From the NCBI GenBank assembly GCA_031935845.1, contig JAJBWA010000087.1:1-21247 (forward strand): a stretch of 21,247 nt of DNA. The letters are read 5' to 3'. Shown here piece after piece: positions 7,655-15,454 of the stretch; within the stretch, counting starts at the first letter, position 1; the number at the start of each line of letters is the position of its first letter. Under the pieces are notes generated by a model. That model worked only from the letters and a program-made list of their open reading frames with translations, was not told the DNA's origin and did not search any database. This DNA is from UBA9732 sp031935845. GTDB lineage: Bacteria > Spirochaetota > Spirochaetia > Sphaerochaetales > Sphaerochaetaceae. The position numbers and the translations under genes are program-made.

Positions 7655-8569
7655 TCAGAAGAGGGACGGCTGGAGGTCTTCGGTCTTCTTTCTTCCGAAC
7701 GTGCGCGTCATCTGCAGGGCCCGCTTTACCAGCGTTCCCGAGTTGTGGCTCAGGCTGATGACAACGGGGTCGTTGAACTTGCGCGGCCACAGGTAGGTGC
7801 GGTTGTCGTAGGTTTCGCGCAGGATGAAGACCTTCTTGCCCTGCTTCTCGCTGTACTGGGCCTGCTTGACTCCGCCGCCTCCGTCCTTGCTCTCGATGAC
7901 GAAGCTTCCCAGGGATATCTGGCTCATCAGCAGGTTGCGCTGCATGAAGAAATACTGCTGGACCTTGCGGCTCGGGGCGAACTGCGATACAAGCAGTCCG
8001 TGCTCCGCAACCAGGGACTGAAGTTTCTCATGCTTGGGCGGGTATGCCTCGCAGACGGAGGTCCCGATTACGCCTATGGTCTTGAAATCCTTGGCCAAGG
8101 CCTCGATATGGGCCACTCCGTCTATTCCCATGGCAAGACCGCTGACTATGGTGAATCCGTTCTCTCCCAGCGAATCCACCACCTCTCTGGCCAGCGCCAT
8201 GCCGCGGTTGGACGGGTTCCTGGTACCCACCACGCTTATGCCGCTGCCCAGAAGCAGGTTGGGATCGCCCTTGAGGTAGAGAAAAGGAATTCCCTTGACG
8301 TCATCCGGCCACAGCGGGCTGGTCTCGTCGATTATGATGGTGCGGTCATCCAGAAGCTCGAAAGCCTGGCGGCATCTGAGGTACGCCTCGTTGAGCACCG
8401 GCTTGGGGATTCCCAGTACGGACGAGTATGTGTTGATGTTGTAAGGGAGTTCCTCCCTTGTGTCGCACTCGTTCGTGACCTGGAGGAACTGGTCCCAGCA
8501 GTATCCGTCCGCCTTCTGAAGCACACGGACCAAGGTCTCGTAGTTAAGCGCCCTCTGATAGTTTTCCAT
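7655..8569 (-). CDS. dprA: DprA/SMF-like DNA-processing protein, short form
   Basis: This 304-residue Rossmann-fold protein is of the SMF/DprA family, which binds single-stranded DNA and loads RecA during transformation or recombination. Visible motifs are SVVGTRNPSNRG, SGLAMGIDGVAH (family form SGxAxGIDxxAH) and, further on, QYFFMQRNLLMSQIS, corresponding to the conserved F-x-x-R-N-x-x-x-x-x-x-S block. The C-terminus ends soon after the Rossmann domain, with no room for a full winged-helix (DML1-like) domain. The frame stays open upstream to 8704, but that would run through the tRNA-Phe gene and its promoter, so ATG at 8569 (MENYQRALNY) is chosen. No Shine-Dalgarno is seen. It is divergent from the tRNA gene, and alaS follows after 63 nt from its own promoter. 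A non-competence role within the SMF family remains possible. Confidence 0.82.
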   Translation of the reverse strand: MENYQRALNYETLVRVLQKADGYCWDQFLQVTNECDTREELPYNINTYSSVLGIPKPVLNEAYLRCRQAFELLDDRTIIIDETSPLWPDDVKGIPFLYLKGDPNLLLGSGISVVGTRNPSNRGMALAREVVDSLGENGFTIVSGLAMGIDGVAHIEALAKDFKTIGVIGTSVCEAYPPKHEKLQSLVAEHGLLVSQFAPSRKVQQYFFMQRNLLMSQISLGSFVIESKDGGGGVKQAQYSEKQGKKVFILRETYDNRTYLWPRKFNDPVVISLSHNSGTLVKRALQMTRTFGRKKTEDLQPSLF

Positions 8570-8576
8570 GTGCTGT

Positions 8577-8582
8577 ATTGTA
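8577..8582 (-). promoter_or_regulatory. Possible -10 element of the dprA-like gene
   Basis: TACAAT on the minus strand lies 7 nt before the ATG at 8569. If used, transcription would begin at or next to the A of the start codon, which agrees with the missing ribosome-binding site. The matching -35 (around TGGTGC at 17 nt spacing) is poor, so this is tentative. Confidence 0.35.
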
Positions 8583-8606
8583 CACTGTTTTTTCCCGAAG
8601 CACCAC

Positions 8607-8635
8607 TTGACAGTTACGAATCTTTGGGTTATACA
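8607..8635 (+). promoter_or_regulatory. Strong sigma70-like promoter of tRNA-Phe
   Basis: A perfect TTGACA (8607-8612) is followed by TATACA (8630-8635) at 17 nt, or TTATAC at 16 nt. The expected start is near 8642, about 5 nt before the mature tRNA. It overlaps the upstream region of the divergent dprA-like gene. Confidence 0.75.
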
Positions 8636-8646
8636 TACTTCTGCAC

Positions 8647-8719
8647 GCCGTTTTAGCTCAGTTGGTAGAGCAAGGGACTGAAAATCCCTGTGTCCCTGGT
8701 TCAATTCCTGGAGACGGCA
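8647..8719 (+). tRNA. tRNA-Phe (anticodon GAA)
   Basis: A full 73-nt cloverleaf can be drawn. The acceptor stem is GCCGTTT/AGACGGC, the D stem GCTC/GAGC, the anticodon stem AGGGA/TCCCT with loop CTGAAAA (anticodon GAA), the variable region GTGTC, and the T loop TTCAATT. The discriminator is A at 8719 and the next bases are CTA, so the 3' CCA is not encoded and must be added. The T stem reads CCTGG on both sides, which puts a U-U mismatch at its centre (positions 51/63); the other four pairs are normal. Start and end were set from the acceptor pairing. Confidence 0.96.
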
Positions 8720-8721
8720 CT

Positions 8722-8749
8722 AAGGCAGCTAGAGATAGCTGCCTTTTTT
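8722..8749 (+). terminator. Intrinsic terminator after tRNA-Phe
   Basis: A perfect 9-bp stem AAGGCAGCT / AGCTGCCTT with loop AGAGAT is followed by TTTT. It begins 3 nt after the tRNA. The next gene starts only 16 nt after it, so it may also limit transcription of the downstream folate and ABC genes if these depend on read-through. Confidence 0.9.
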
Positions 8750-8765
8750 CTATTCTGGAAGCACT

Positions 8766-9338
8766 ATGGAAGAAAAGCAGGCTTTGAGACAGAGAATACT
8801 CAGTGAAATCCGGAGAACACCCGGGCCTGACCCGCAAAAAGTGGCCGACACGCTCTGCGCCCTAAAAGAATACCGGGAAGCAGGCTTCATCCTGGGTTAT
8901 GTCCCCCTGAAGAGCGAGGTTGACATATCCGTTTTCCTTGACAAAGCTGCCGCAGAAGGAAAAACAATAGCCTTCCCGGCCCTGAATCCCGGAGACATCG
9001 CAACTGCTACTGCGGACTGGAGAAACCACCTCATAAAACTTCCTAACAATACTTACACCACAGATTCCTCACCTGTATTGAAAATTAATGGATTGAGGAG
9101 TAGAATGGCACCCGTTGGAATAACGAAAGGACTTATCCTGGTACCCGGACTTGCCTTCACAGAATTCGGAACCAGACTTGGAAGAGGTGCAGGATACTAT
9201 GATCAACTACTTGATTTGATGACGAACTCCGGTTCATTGGATTTCATTTCTATTGGAATCTGCAGGCAATCACAGCTGCTGGACAATCTTCCGCAGCAGC
9301 CACACGACAGAAAAGTCCGTATGGTAATCACCTTCTGA
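8766..9338 (+). CDS. 5-formyltetrahydrofolate cyclo-ligase
   Basis: This 190-residue cytosolic enzyme uses ATP to convert 5-formyl-THF to 5,10-methenyl-THF, returning stored folate to one-carbon metabolism. It has the N-terminal KQALRQRILSEIR region, a substrate-loop region (GYVPLKSEVD), and LVPGLAFTEFGTRLGRGAGYYD (about 125-146), the family signature including GRGAGYYD at 139-146. Length is normal. GGAAG lies 4 nt before the ATG. Synonymous codons look richer in A and T than in the neighbours, which hints at a different history but is not proof of transfer. It lies directly after the tRNA terminator, and the ABC transporter pair follows 31 nt downstream. Confidence 0.93.
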   Translation: MEEKQALRQRILSEIRRTPGPDPQKVADTLCALKEYREAGFILGYVPLKSEVDISVFLDKAAAEGKTIAFPALNPGDIATATADWRNHLIKLPNNTYTTDSSPVLKINGLRSRMAPVGITKGLILVPGLAFTEFGTRLGRGAGYYDQLLDLMTNSGSLDFISIGICRQSQLLDNLPQQPHDRKVRMVITF

Positions 9339-9369
9339 CATCTGGATCACAGATTTACTCAAACACACT

Positions 9370-11091
9370 ATGCGCAGACTACTTAAATATGCCCGCAGGC
9401 AGTGGAAGCTCTACCTGACATCAATCATATTCCTTGTCATCGGAGTGTACCTGAATGCCCTCGGGCCTAAATACATAAAGGAAATAATAGACACATGCGT
9501 GGTCGGCGGCAAAGGAGACCTTTTCTTCTCCATAGCCATCCCCATGCTGGTGGTCTATCTCGTCACGGGTGTGGCCAAGTACATACAGGAGTTCTCGTCC
9601 GACTGCATAAGCTCCGCCATGCAGAGATGCATGCGTGAGGAGACCTTCCGCAGCATCCTGGCCGAGGACCAGTACTTCTTCAGGGAGAACAATCCCGGAG
9701 AGCTGATGAGCCGCACCAAGCAGGACATAGAGACCGTGGGATTCACCACCGGCTTCATCGCCATGTTCTTCGTCGAGATAGTCTTCCACGTCATCTACAT
9801 GTCATACTGCCTGATCAGCATCAACCCCAGCGGGGCAATCCCTGCCCTGGTGATCATGCCCATAATCGGCGTGCTGGCAATCCTCTCCGAGCCCAAGGGA
9901 GACAAGCTCTCAGACAAGAGGTCGGATGATATTGCCGACATGAACCAGAGCGCAACCGAGAGCCTCAGCGGAATCAGAACCGTCAAGGCATTCGGACGCG
10001 AGCGCGAGGAAGCCGTGAGGTTCGACAAGAGCAACAGGTCGTTCTTCAGACACTCTCTCAAGCTGGACTTCCTCTGGGCCAACTGGATCACTCCTATGGA
10101 GGCACTTGCAAGGATCATGCTTTATCTTGCCATCCTGCTCTCCGGAATCCAGGTGATCAGGGGCAAGATGACGCTGGGTGAGCTTTCGGCAGTCACGTCC
10201 TACACCAGCGAGCTGGCATGGCCGATGATGGAGCTCGGATGGCTCCTGACGGAGTTCGCCGCCGCAAGGGCATCGCTTAGGAAGATATCCAAGATCCTTG
10301 ATGCAAAGCCCAGGATCAAGAGCGGGGAAAAGCATCTGGACAAGCCTTCCGGAGACCTCGAGTTCGACCATGTGACGCTCAAGGCAGATAACGGCAAGGT
10401 GATCCTGGACGATGTCTCGTTCCACCTGAAAAAGGGCAGAACTTTGGGCATCATGGGCGCTACAGGCAGCGGAAAGAGCACTATTGCAAATCTCTCCATG
10501 CGCTTTCTGGACCCCACGTCCGGCAGCATAAAGACGGATGGAGTCGACCTCAGGGAGCTTGATCTGGACAGCGCCAGATTCAGCAAGGCCATTGTCACGC
10601 AGGACATCTTCCTGTTCTCCGACACAATCACGTCCAACATGGACAAGGGACAGAAGGGAGAGCTGGAGCAGCAGGTCATTGAGGAAGCAGCTAAGGATGC
10701 CGCGGCCCATGACTTCATATCCAAGCTCGGCGAAGGCTACGAGACGGTCATTGGAGAAAAGGGAGTCGGACTTTCCGGAGGACAGAAGCAGAGGGTCTCC
10801 ATTGCCCGCGCGTTTGCATCGGGCAGACCGCTTCTGATTTTCGACGATGCCACGTCCGCGCTCGACATGGAGACGGAGAAGAAGGTCCAGAAGGCCATCA
10901 GACACCACAGGAGCCTGACGATGATGATCATCGCCCACAGGATTTCCGCGGTGCGCGATGCCGACGAGATAATCATCCTGGACCATGGAAAGATAGTAGA
11001 GAGAGGCACCCATGACAGCCTGATGGCCCTCAAGGGAACCTACTACAAGACGTATATGACGCAATATCCTGAAGAAGAGGAGGCAAACTGA
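9370..11091 (+). CDS. Heterodimeric ABC exporter, subunit with degenerate Walker B
   Basis: This 573-residue half-transporter has an exporter-type membrane domain of about six helices (residues 1-310) and a nucleotide-binding domain (about 325-573). Walker A is GATGSGKST (from 363), the signature is LSGGQ (468-472), and the H-loop is IIAHR. Walker B is LLIFDDATSALD, with Asp493 where the catalytic Glu normally sits. Such a change is usual in one subunit of heterodimeric exporters of the TM287/288, BmrCD and EfrAB kind. The substrate may be drugs, lipids or peptides and cannot be told here. The stop overlaps the start of the partner gene (TGATG). No clear Shine-Dalgarno precedes this ATG. Confidence 0.93.
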   Translation: MRRLLKYARRQWKLYLTSIIFLVIGVYLNALGPKYIKEIIDTCVVGGKGDLFFSIAIPMLVVYLVTGVAKYIQEFSSDCISSAMQRCMREETFRSILAEDQYFFRENNPGELMSRTKQDIETVGFTTGFIAMFFVEIVFHVIYMSYCLISINPSGAIPALVIMPIIGVLAILSEPKGDKLSDKRSDDIADMNQSATESLSGIRTVKAFGREREEAVRFDKSNRSFFRHSLKLDFLWANWITPMEALARIMLYLAILLSGIQVIRGKMTLGELSAVTSYTSELAWPMMELGWLLTEFAAARASLRKISKILDAKPRIKSGEKHLDKPSGDLEFDHVTLKADNGKVILDDVSFHLKKGRTLGIMGATGSGKSTIANLSMRFLDPTSGSIKTDGVDLRELDLDSARFSKAIVTQDIFLFSDTITSNMDKGQKGELEQQVIEEAAKDAAAHDFISKLGEGYETVIGEKGVGLSGGQKQRVSIARAFASGRPLLIFDDATSALDMETEKKVQKAIRHHRSLTMMIIAHRISAVRDADEIIILDHGKIVERGTHDSLMALKGTYYKTYMTQYPEEEEAN

Positions 11092-12875
11092 TGGCTGTAA
11101 ACACCTACAAAGAAGACGAGAAAGTCTCTGACGTCAGCAACATCAGGACCCTTCTCCGGACTGTTTCATATCTCAAGGACTACAAGATCCAGACGGCTCT
11201 GGCAATAATCATGATCCTGGCCGAGACGCTGATCGTGGCAATACTGCCGTCGTTCAGCGAGCGTGCCGTGGACGTGAACATCGCACAGGGTGACGTAAAG
11301 GGTCTGATCACAACCATGTGCATAGCAACCGGCCTGGCACTGACCAGCTGGCTGCTGACCATGGGGTTCAAGAAGATCCTGGCAAACGTCACCAACAAGA
11401 TCGTCTACGACATCAGGCGCACGGCATTCGACCACCTGCAGACCCTGTCTCTGTACTACTTCGACTCAAGGCCCACGGGAAAGATCCTCAGCCGTCTGAT
11501 CAACGATGTCTCGTCGCTCAAGGAAATGTTCACAAGGCTGATCACCAGCCTCATCCCCAACCTGACGCTGATAATCGCGGTGGTGGTGATCATGCTCAGG
11601 GCAAACGCCATTCTTAGCCTTTCGGCCTTCCTGGTGGTTCCCCTGCTCGTGGTCAGCATCTATTTCGTCATGATCAAGAACTTCAAGAACTGGATGGACT
11701 TCAGGCAGAAGAACTCCAACATGAACGCCTACACGCACGAATCCTACGCCGGCATCAAGGTCATACAGGCCTTCAGCGCCGAGCGCGAGACAATTGCCGA
11801 AGGCGACAAGATCATGAAGGATGTGGAAAAGTCATGGGTCAAGGCGGTCAGAAGGGCTGACCTGCTGAACATAGTCATCCACTGGTCCATGGGTATCGGA
11901 TACTTCGTGCTGTACCTGTTTGCGGTCAAGTGGCTCAAGCTGGGCGAATCGTCTGTTGGACAGCTGATTGCATTTGCAACCTACATTGCCCTGTTCTGGC
12001 AGCCCATCAGGTCCCTTGCGGCCACGTTCAACCAGTTCACCAACCAGGTCACCAGCGCACAGAGGGTCTTTGAGCTTCTGGACACGCAGTCCATCCTGCA
12101 GGAAGTTCCCGATGCCGTGGAGCTCAAGGTCACCGACGGTGCAGTGGACTTCAGGAACATCACCTTTGCCTACCCCGACGAGCCCGATGTGGAGGTCATC
12201 CACAACCTGTCGCTCAGCGTAAAGCCCGGCGAGATGATTGCCCTGGTCGGCCCCACGGGTGCCGGAAAGACCACCATAGTGAACCTGATCTCAAGGTTCT
12301 ATGACCCGGTCTCCGGACAGGTGATGATCGACGGTCAGGACATCTCCAAGGTCACTCTGGCATCGCTGAGGTCAAACATCGGAGTCATGACGCAGGATTC
12401 GTTCCTGTTCTCCGGCACCATCCGTGAGAACCTTCTGTACGGAAAGCCGGATGCCACCGAGGAGCAGATGCTCTCCGCATGCCACGAACTCGGAATGGAC
12501 GACATGATAATGTCGCAGCCCCAGGGATTCGACACGGTGATATCCCAGGATTCCCTGTCACAAGGTCAGAAGCAGCTGATTGCACTTGCAAGAACGCTGA
12601 TCGCCGATCCAAGGATCCTGCTTCTGGACGAGGCCACAAGTGCCATCGATACCAGGACGGAGGAGCTGGTACAGGCCGGTATGGCGCTTCTGATGAAGGG
12701 ACGCACCAGCTTTGTCGTAGCCCACAGGCTCTCGACCATCGTCAAGGCCGACAGGATCCTGGTGATCCAGAACAAGGGCATTGCCGAGGAAGGAACCCAC
12801 AGGGAGCTGATGAAGAAGAACGGCATCTATGCCGATCTGTACAACTCACAGTTCGAAGAGTTGGATAAGGAATAA
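11091..12875 (+). CDS. Heterodimeric ABC exporter, catalytic subunit
   Basis: This 594-residue half-transporter is the partner of the gene just upstream. It has a membrane domain of six helices (about 30-330) and a nucleotide-binding domain (about 350-594). Walker A is GPTGAGKTT (from 387), Walker B is LLLDEATSAID with the catalytic Glu514 present, and the H-loop is VVAHR. The signature is LSQGQ (489-493) instead of LSGGQ. This altered signature faces the altered Walker B of the partner in the dimer, so both changes fall in the same composite ATP site. The other site is fully canonical. The gene ends base-to-base against the stop codon of the convergent hydrolase gene. Confidence 0.93.
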   Translation: MAVNTYKEDEKVSDVSNIRTLLRTVSYLKDYKIQTALAIIMILAETLIVAILPSFSERAVDVNIAQGDVKGLITTMCIATGLALTSWLLTMGFKKILANVTNKIVYDIRRTAFDHLQTLSLYYFDSRPTGKILSRLINDVSSLKEMFTRLITSLIPNLTLIIAVVVIMLRANAILSLSAFLVVPLLVVSIYFVMIKNFKNWMDFRQKNSNMNAYTHESYAGIKVIQAFSAERETIAEGDKIMKDVEKSWVKAVRRADLLNIVIHWSMGIGYFVLYLFAVKWLKLGESSVGQLIAFATYIALFWQPIRSLAATFNQFTNQVTSAQRVFELLDTQSILQEVPDAVELKVTDGAVDFRNITFAYPDEPDVEVIHNLSLSVKPGEMIALVGPTGAGKTTIVNLISRFYDPVSGQVMIDGQDISKVTLASLRSNIGVMTQDSFLFSGTIRENLLYGKPDATEEQMLSACHELGMDDMIMSQPQGFDTVISQDSLSQGQKQLIALARTLIADPRILLLDEATSAIDTRTEELVQAGMALLMKGRTSFVVAHRLSTIVKADRILVIQNKGIAEEGTHRELMKKNGIYADLYNSQFEELDKE

Positions 12876-13817
12876 TCAGAGGGTCGCAAGGAAATCGGTC
12901 ACAGCCTGATCGTATTTCTCTGTGTTGTTGATCCTCACGAACGAGTGCCTGCCCTTGTCGAAGAAGACTATCTTCTTGTGCGAGGACGGGCACTTTTCGT
13001 ATAGTGCCTTGGTCTTCTCGGGTAGCGAGAACACATCCTCCCTGCTGTGGAGGAACAGGATGGGCCTTGTCATCCTGTCTATGCAGAAGACGGGTCCGTT
13101 GGTTCCCGGATTCACGCCGGTGCGGCATCTGTAGATCAGGAAGAAGATGTTGATGAACGGGAAGATGGGGCGCTTGTCCTGGACCATGTGTTCCTTGAAG
13201 GACTCCCTGAACGTGGTGAACATGCCGTCGGCAACGATGGCCGTGAAGTAGTCGGGACAGCCCTCGGTGGTGAATGCATAGAGGGCCGTGGCCGATCCGA
13301 TGCACACCCCGTGGCACACGATGCTCTTTATTCCGTACTTCTCGTTCAGCATCTTTCCCCAGGCCAGGATGTCCCTGTATTCCTTGAGACCCAGATTGTT
13401 GTACTTGCCCTCGGAGTGTCCGTGGCTCCTGTTGTCTATTGCCAGGACGTTGTAGCCTGCCTTCCTGTATGGCTCTGCAAAATAGCAGGAATAGGTGCAG
13501 CCCTCGGTGCGTCCGGGAATCAGGAGCACGGCCTTGTCATGGCCGAAATCGTAATACTGACCGCATAATCTCAATCCATCATTGGTTATCGAGACATCGG
13601 TCATGGAAGACTTGTACTTCTCCGCCCAGGCCTCGCCTCCCCTCACCATGGCCACGTATTCGGGGTCATCCGGGAAGTTCACCGTCCTGTTCCACTTCTC
13701 GGGGGAAGTCCTGGTGAACAGGAGCTTCATCTGCTTGTCCGCAATGATGTAGAAAGGCAGGAAGAAGAACAGAAATCCAAGAACAAGAAGCGCAAGTACA
13801 ATCCAGAGTACGATCAT
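12876..13817 (-). CDS. Membrane-anchored alpha/beta hydrolase with Cys nucleophile position
   Basis: This 313-residue protein has one strong N-terminal membrane helix (about 1-26), then an alpha/beta hydrolase domain. The nucleophile elbow reads CHGVCIGSA, that is G-x-C-x-G (Cys172 from this start) instead of the usual G-x-S-x-G. Asp in FLHSREDVF and His in DKGRHSF complete a likely Cys-Asp-His triad. It resembles the YqkD/YfhR-type hydrolases; Cys nucleophiles are known in dienelactone hydrolases. A thioesterase or lipase-like role would fit its place at the end of a lipid operon, but this is inference. ATG at 13817 has GGGAA 7 nt upstream and gives a TGATG junction with fakA; GTG at 13820 is an alternative start. 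Confidence 0.8.
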   Translation of the reverse strand: MIVLWIVLALLVLGFLFFFLPFYIIADKQMKLLFTRTSPEKWNRTVNFPDDPEYVAMVRGGEAWAEKYKSSMTDVSITNDGLRLCGQYYDFGHDKAVLLIPGRTEGCTYSCYFAEPYRKAGYNVLAIDNRSHGHSEGKYNNLGLKEYRDILAWGKMLNEKYGIKSIVCHGVCIGSATALYAFTTEGCPDYFTAIVADGMFTTFRESFKEHMVQDKRPIFPFINIFFLIYRCRTGVNPGTNGPVFCIDRMTRPILFLHSREDVFSLPEKTKALYEKCPSSHKKIVFFDKGRHSFVRINNTEKYDQAVTDFLATL

Positions 13818-15451
13818 CACACAATTCCCATCATCAGGTCACAGTTTTCCTGACATCCTTCGATCGGGGCGAACCCGATGTCCTCATAGGCATCCGACAG
13901 GGCCTGAACCAGATCATCGGCATCCTCGCCTTCCCTGTGGAAGACGAACGCCGTCTCACGCGAGCTCAGGTCATCCACACTGCCCACAGCCTCTACGGCG
14001 CAGGCAGTAAGATCATCAAGGCAGCACTTTATCCTGCCGTCCACGTAGGCCACGAACTGACCCTCGGTACATGACACTCCGTCGATCACGCAGGTCTTGG
14101 AGGCACGCGAGATCCTGACTGCGGCCACCTGGCCCACAAGTTCCCTCAGCTCGTCGATCCACGCCTGCGGGTCCTCGTCCTCTATGCTGCTCATTGTGAT
14201 GGCATAGAAGGCCTTGACCACGCTGTCCGAGTCGATTATCTCGATGTTGTCGCGGCCGGCGATGGAGACAGCCTGCACAGCGGCCTCACGTGCATTCTTG
14301 CTGTTGGGGAACACGGCGATCTTCTTTGCATCGATGCAGTTGAAGCGCTCGATGAACTCGCTCACAGGGATGCTCTGCGTGTCGTGGCTGTCTATGCAGC
14401 TGACAAAGGGGAACGGCTTGAACTGGGCAAAGAGGTCCCTGTCGCAGACAACCACGGCCACGAACGGTGCGCTTATGGTCTTCTGGACGGATCTTATGAA
14501 CTCGTTGTGCTGCAGGCACATGTTCTCCAGCTTGAACGAGATGAACTCGCCGTACTGCTGGGCATACGTGATGATGGGTGCTGGCTTGAGAGTGTGCACA
14601 TGGACCTTGATCCTTGATCCGTCCGGAATGTACACCAGAGACTCGCCCTGCTCGGCAAGGAATTTCCTGAAGGCTTCGTAGTCGAATGATGCAATATCCG
14701 TCCTGGAGTTCATCAGCTGCAGGATGAACTCCATGCAGTATCCGTACTCGAAGACGGTGTCAGCAGTGAATGAATCCAAATCCACGGTATCAAGCGGATT
14801 GGCCGGAGAAGGCATCCTCTCGGCTTCCACTTCCCTGCCGATGCTGTCGCCCAGCAGGTAGCCTCCCGCACCTTCCATTATCTTGAGGAATCCGTATCCG
14901 CCGCTGTCCACCACCCCGGCCTCGGCCAGAAGCGCCATCAGGTTGGGCGTGTTGTTCAGGCTCTCGCGGATCTTGGTGAGGTAGATCTTGAAGAAGTCCT
15001 CGAAGCATGTGAACTCATCCACCTTGCGCAGCATGAAGTCCGAGCTCTCCAGGACAACCGTGAGGATTGTTCCCTCAACCGGGTTCATGACGGCAAGGTA
15101 TGCATTCCTTGCACCTTCCTTGAGCGCAAGGGCAAAATCCTTGGGCTGCATTTCCGGTAAGCCGGCCAGCGCCACGGAGATTCCCTTGAATATCTGGGAC
15201 AGGATCACGCCCGAGTTTCCCCTTGCACCGTAGAGCATTCCCCTGCTCAGGGCCTCCAGGAACTCGGACAGGTTCTCCGTAGCAGGGGAACCGTTGAGTC
15301 CGTTCTCCAGCGTCAGCAGCATGTTTGTGCCCGTATCCCCGTCGGGGACAGGGAACACGTTCATCCTGTTTATCTCATTCTCGGAGCTGTACAGGTTGTT
15401 CAGAGAGTTCACGAGCATCTGCTTGAAGACAATGCCGTTTATTACCTTCAT
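13817..15451 (-). CDS. fakA: Fatty acid kinase, catalytic subunit FakA
   Basis: This 544-residue cytosolic protein phosphorylates fatty acids held by FakB, giving acyl-phosphate for phospholipid synthesis. The N-terminal DhaL-like kinase domain has NVFPVPDGDTGTNM (31-44), with the Mg-binding Asp37 and Asp39, and GARGNSGVILSQIFKG (about 75-90). The middle domain has the FakA hallmark VHVHTLKPAPIITYAQQYGE and LENMCLQHNEF. Length is close to Staphylococcus aureus FakA (about 548). The fakB-like gene ends 3 nt upstream, so the pair is co-transcribed and co-translated. Annotation as dihydroxyacetone kinase is common for this family but is not supported, because the hallmark middle domain is present. 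Confidence 0.92.
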   Translation of the reverse strand: MKVINGIVFKQMLVNSLNNLYSSENEINRMNVFPVPDGDTGTNMLLTLENGLNGSPATENLSEFLEALSRGMLYGARGNSGVILSQIFKGISVALAGLPEMQPKDFALALKEGARNAYLAVMNPVEGTILTVVLESSDFMLRKVDEFTCFEDFFKIYLTKIRESLNNTPNLMALLAEAGVVDSGGYGFLKIMEGAGGYLLGDSIGREVEAERMPSPANPLDTVDLDSFTADTVFEYGYCMEFILQLMNSRTDIASFDYEAFRKFLAEQGESLVYIPDGSRIKVHVHTLKPAPIITYAQQYGEFISFKLENMCLQHNEFIRSVQKTISAPFVAVVVCDRDLFAQFKPFPFVSCIDSHDTQSIPVSEFIERFNCIDAKKIAVFPNSKNAREAAVQAVSIAGRDNIEIIDSDSVVKAFYAITMSSIEDEDPQAWIDELRELVGQVAAVRISRASKTCVIDGVSCTEGQFVAYVDGRIKCCLDDLTACAVEAVGSVDDLSSRETAFVFHREGEDADDLVQALSDAYEDIGFAPIEGCQENCDLMMGIV

Positions 15452-15454
15452 CCC

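Noticed and set aside
7745..8656. Plus-strand open frame (303 codons) opposite the dprA-like gene
   Set aside because: It is antisense to conserved SMF motifs and ends inside the tRNA-Phe gene; no protein family is recognisable.
8570..8704. 45-residue N-terminal extension of the dprA-like protein
   Set aside because: It would start inside tRNA-Phe and cross its promoter; the added residues match no DprA N-terminus, so ATG at 8569 is used.
9910..11064. Long minus-strand open frame (384 codons) opposite the first ABC gene
   Set aside because: It is a shadow of conserved ABC exporter coding sequence, with no ribosome-binding site or domain.
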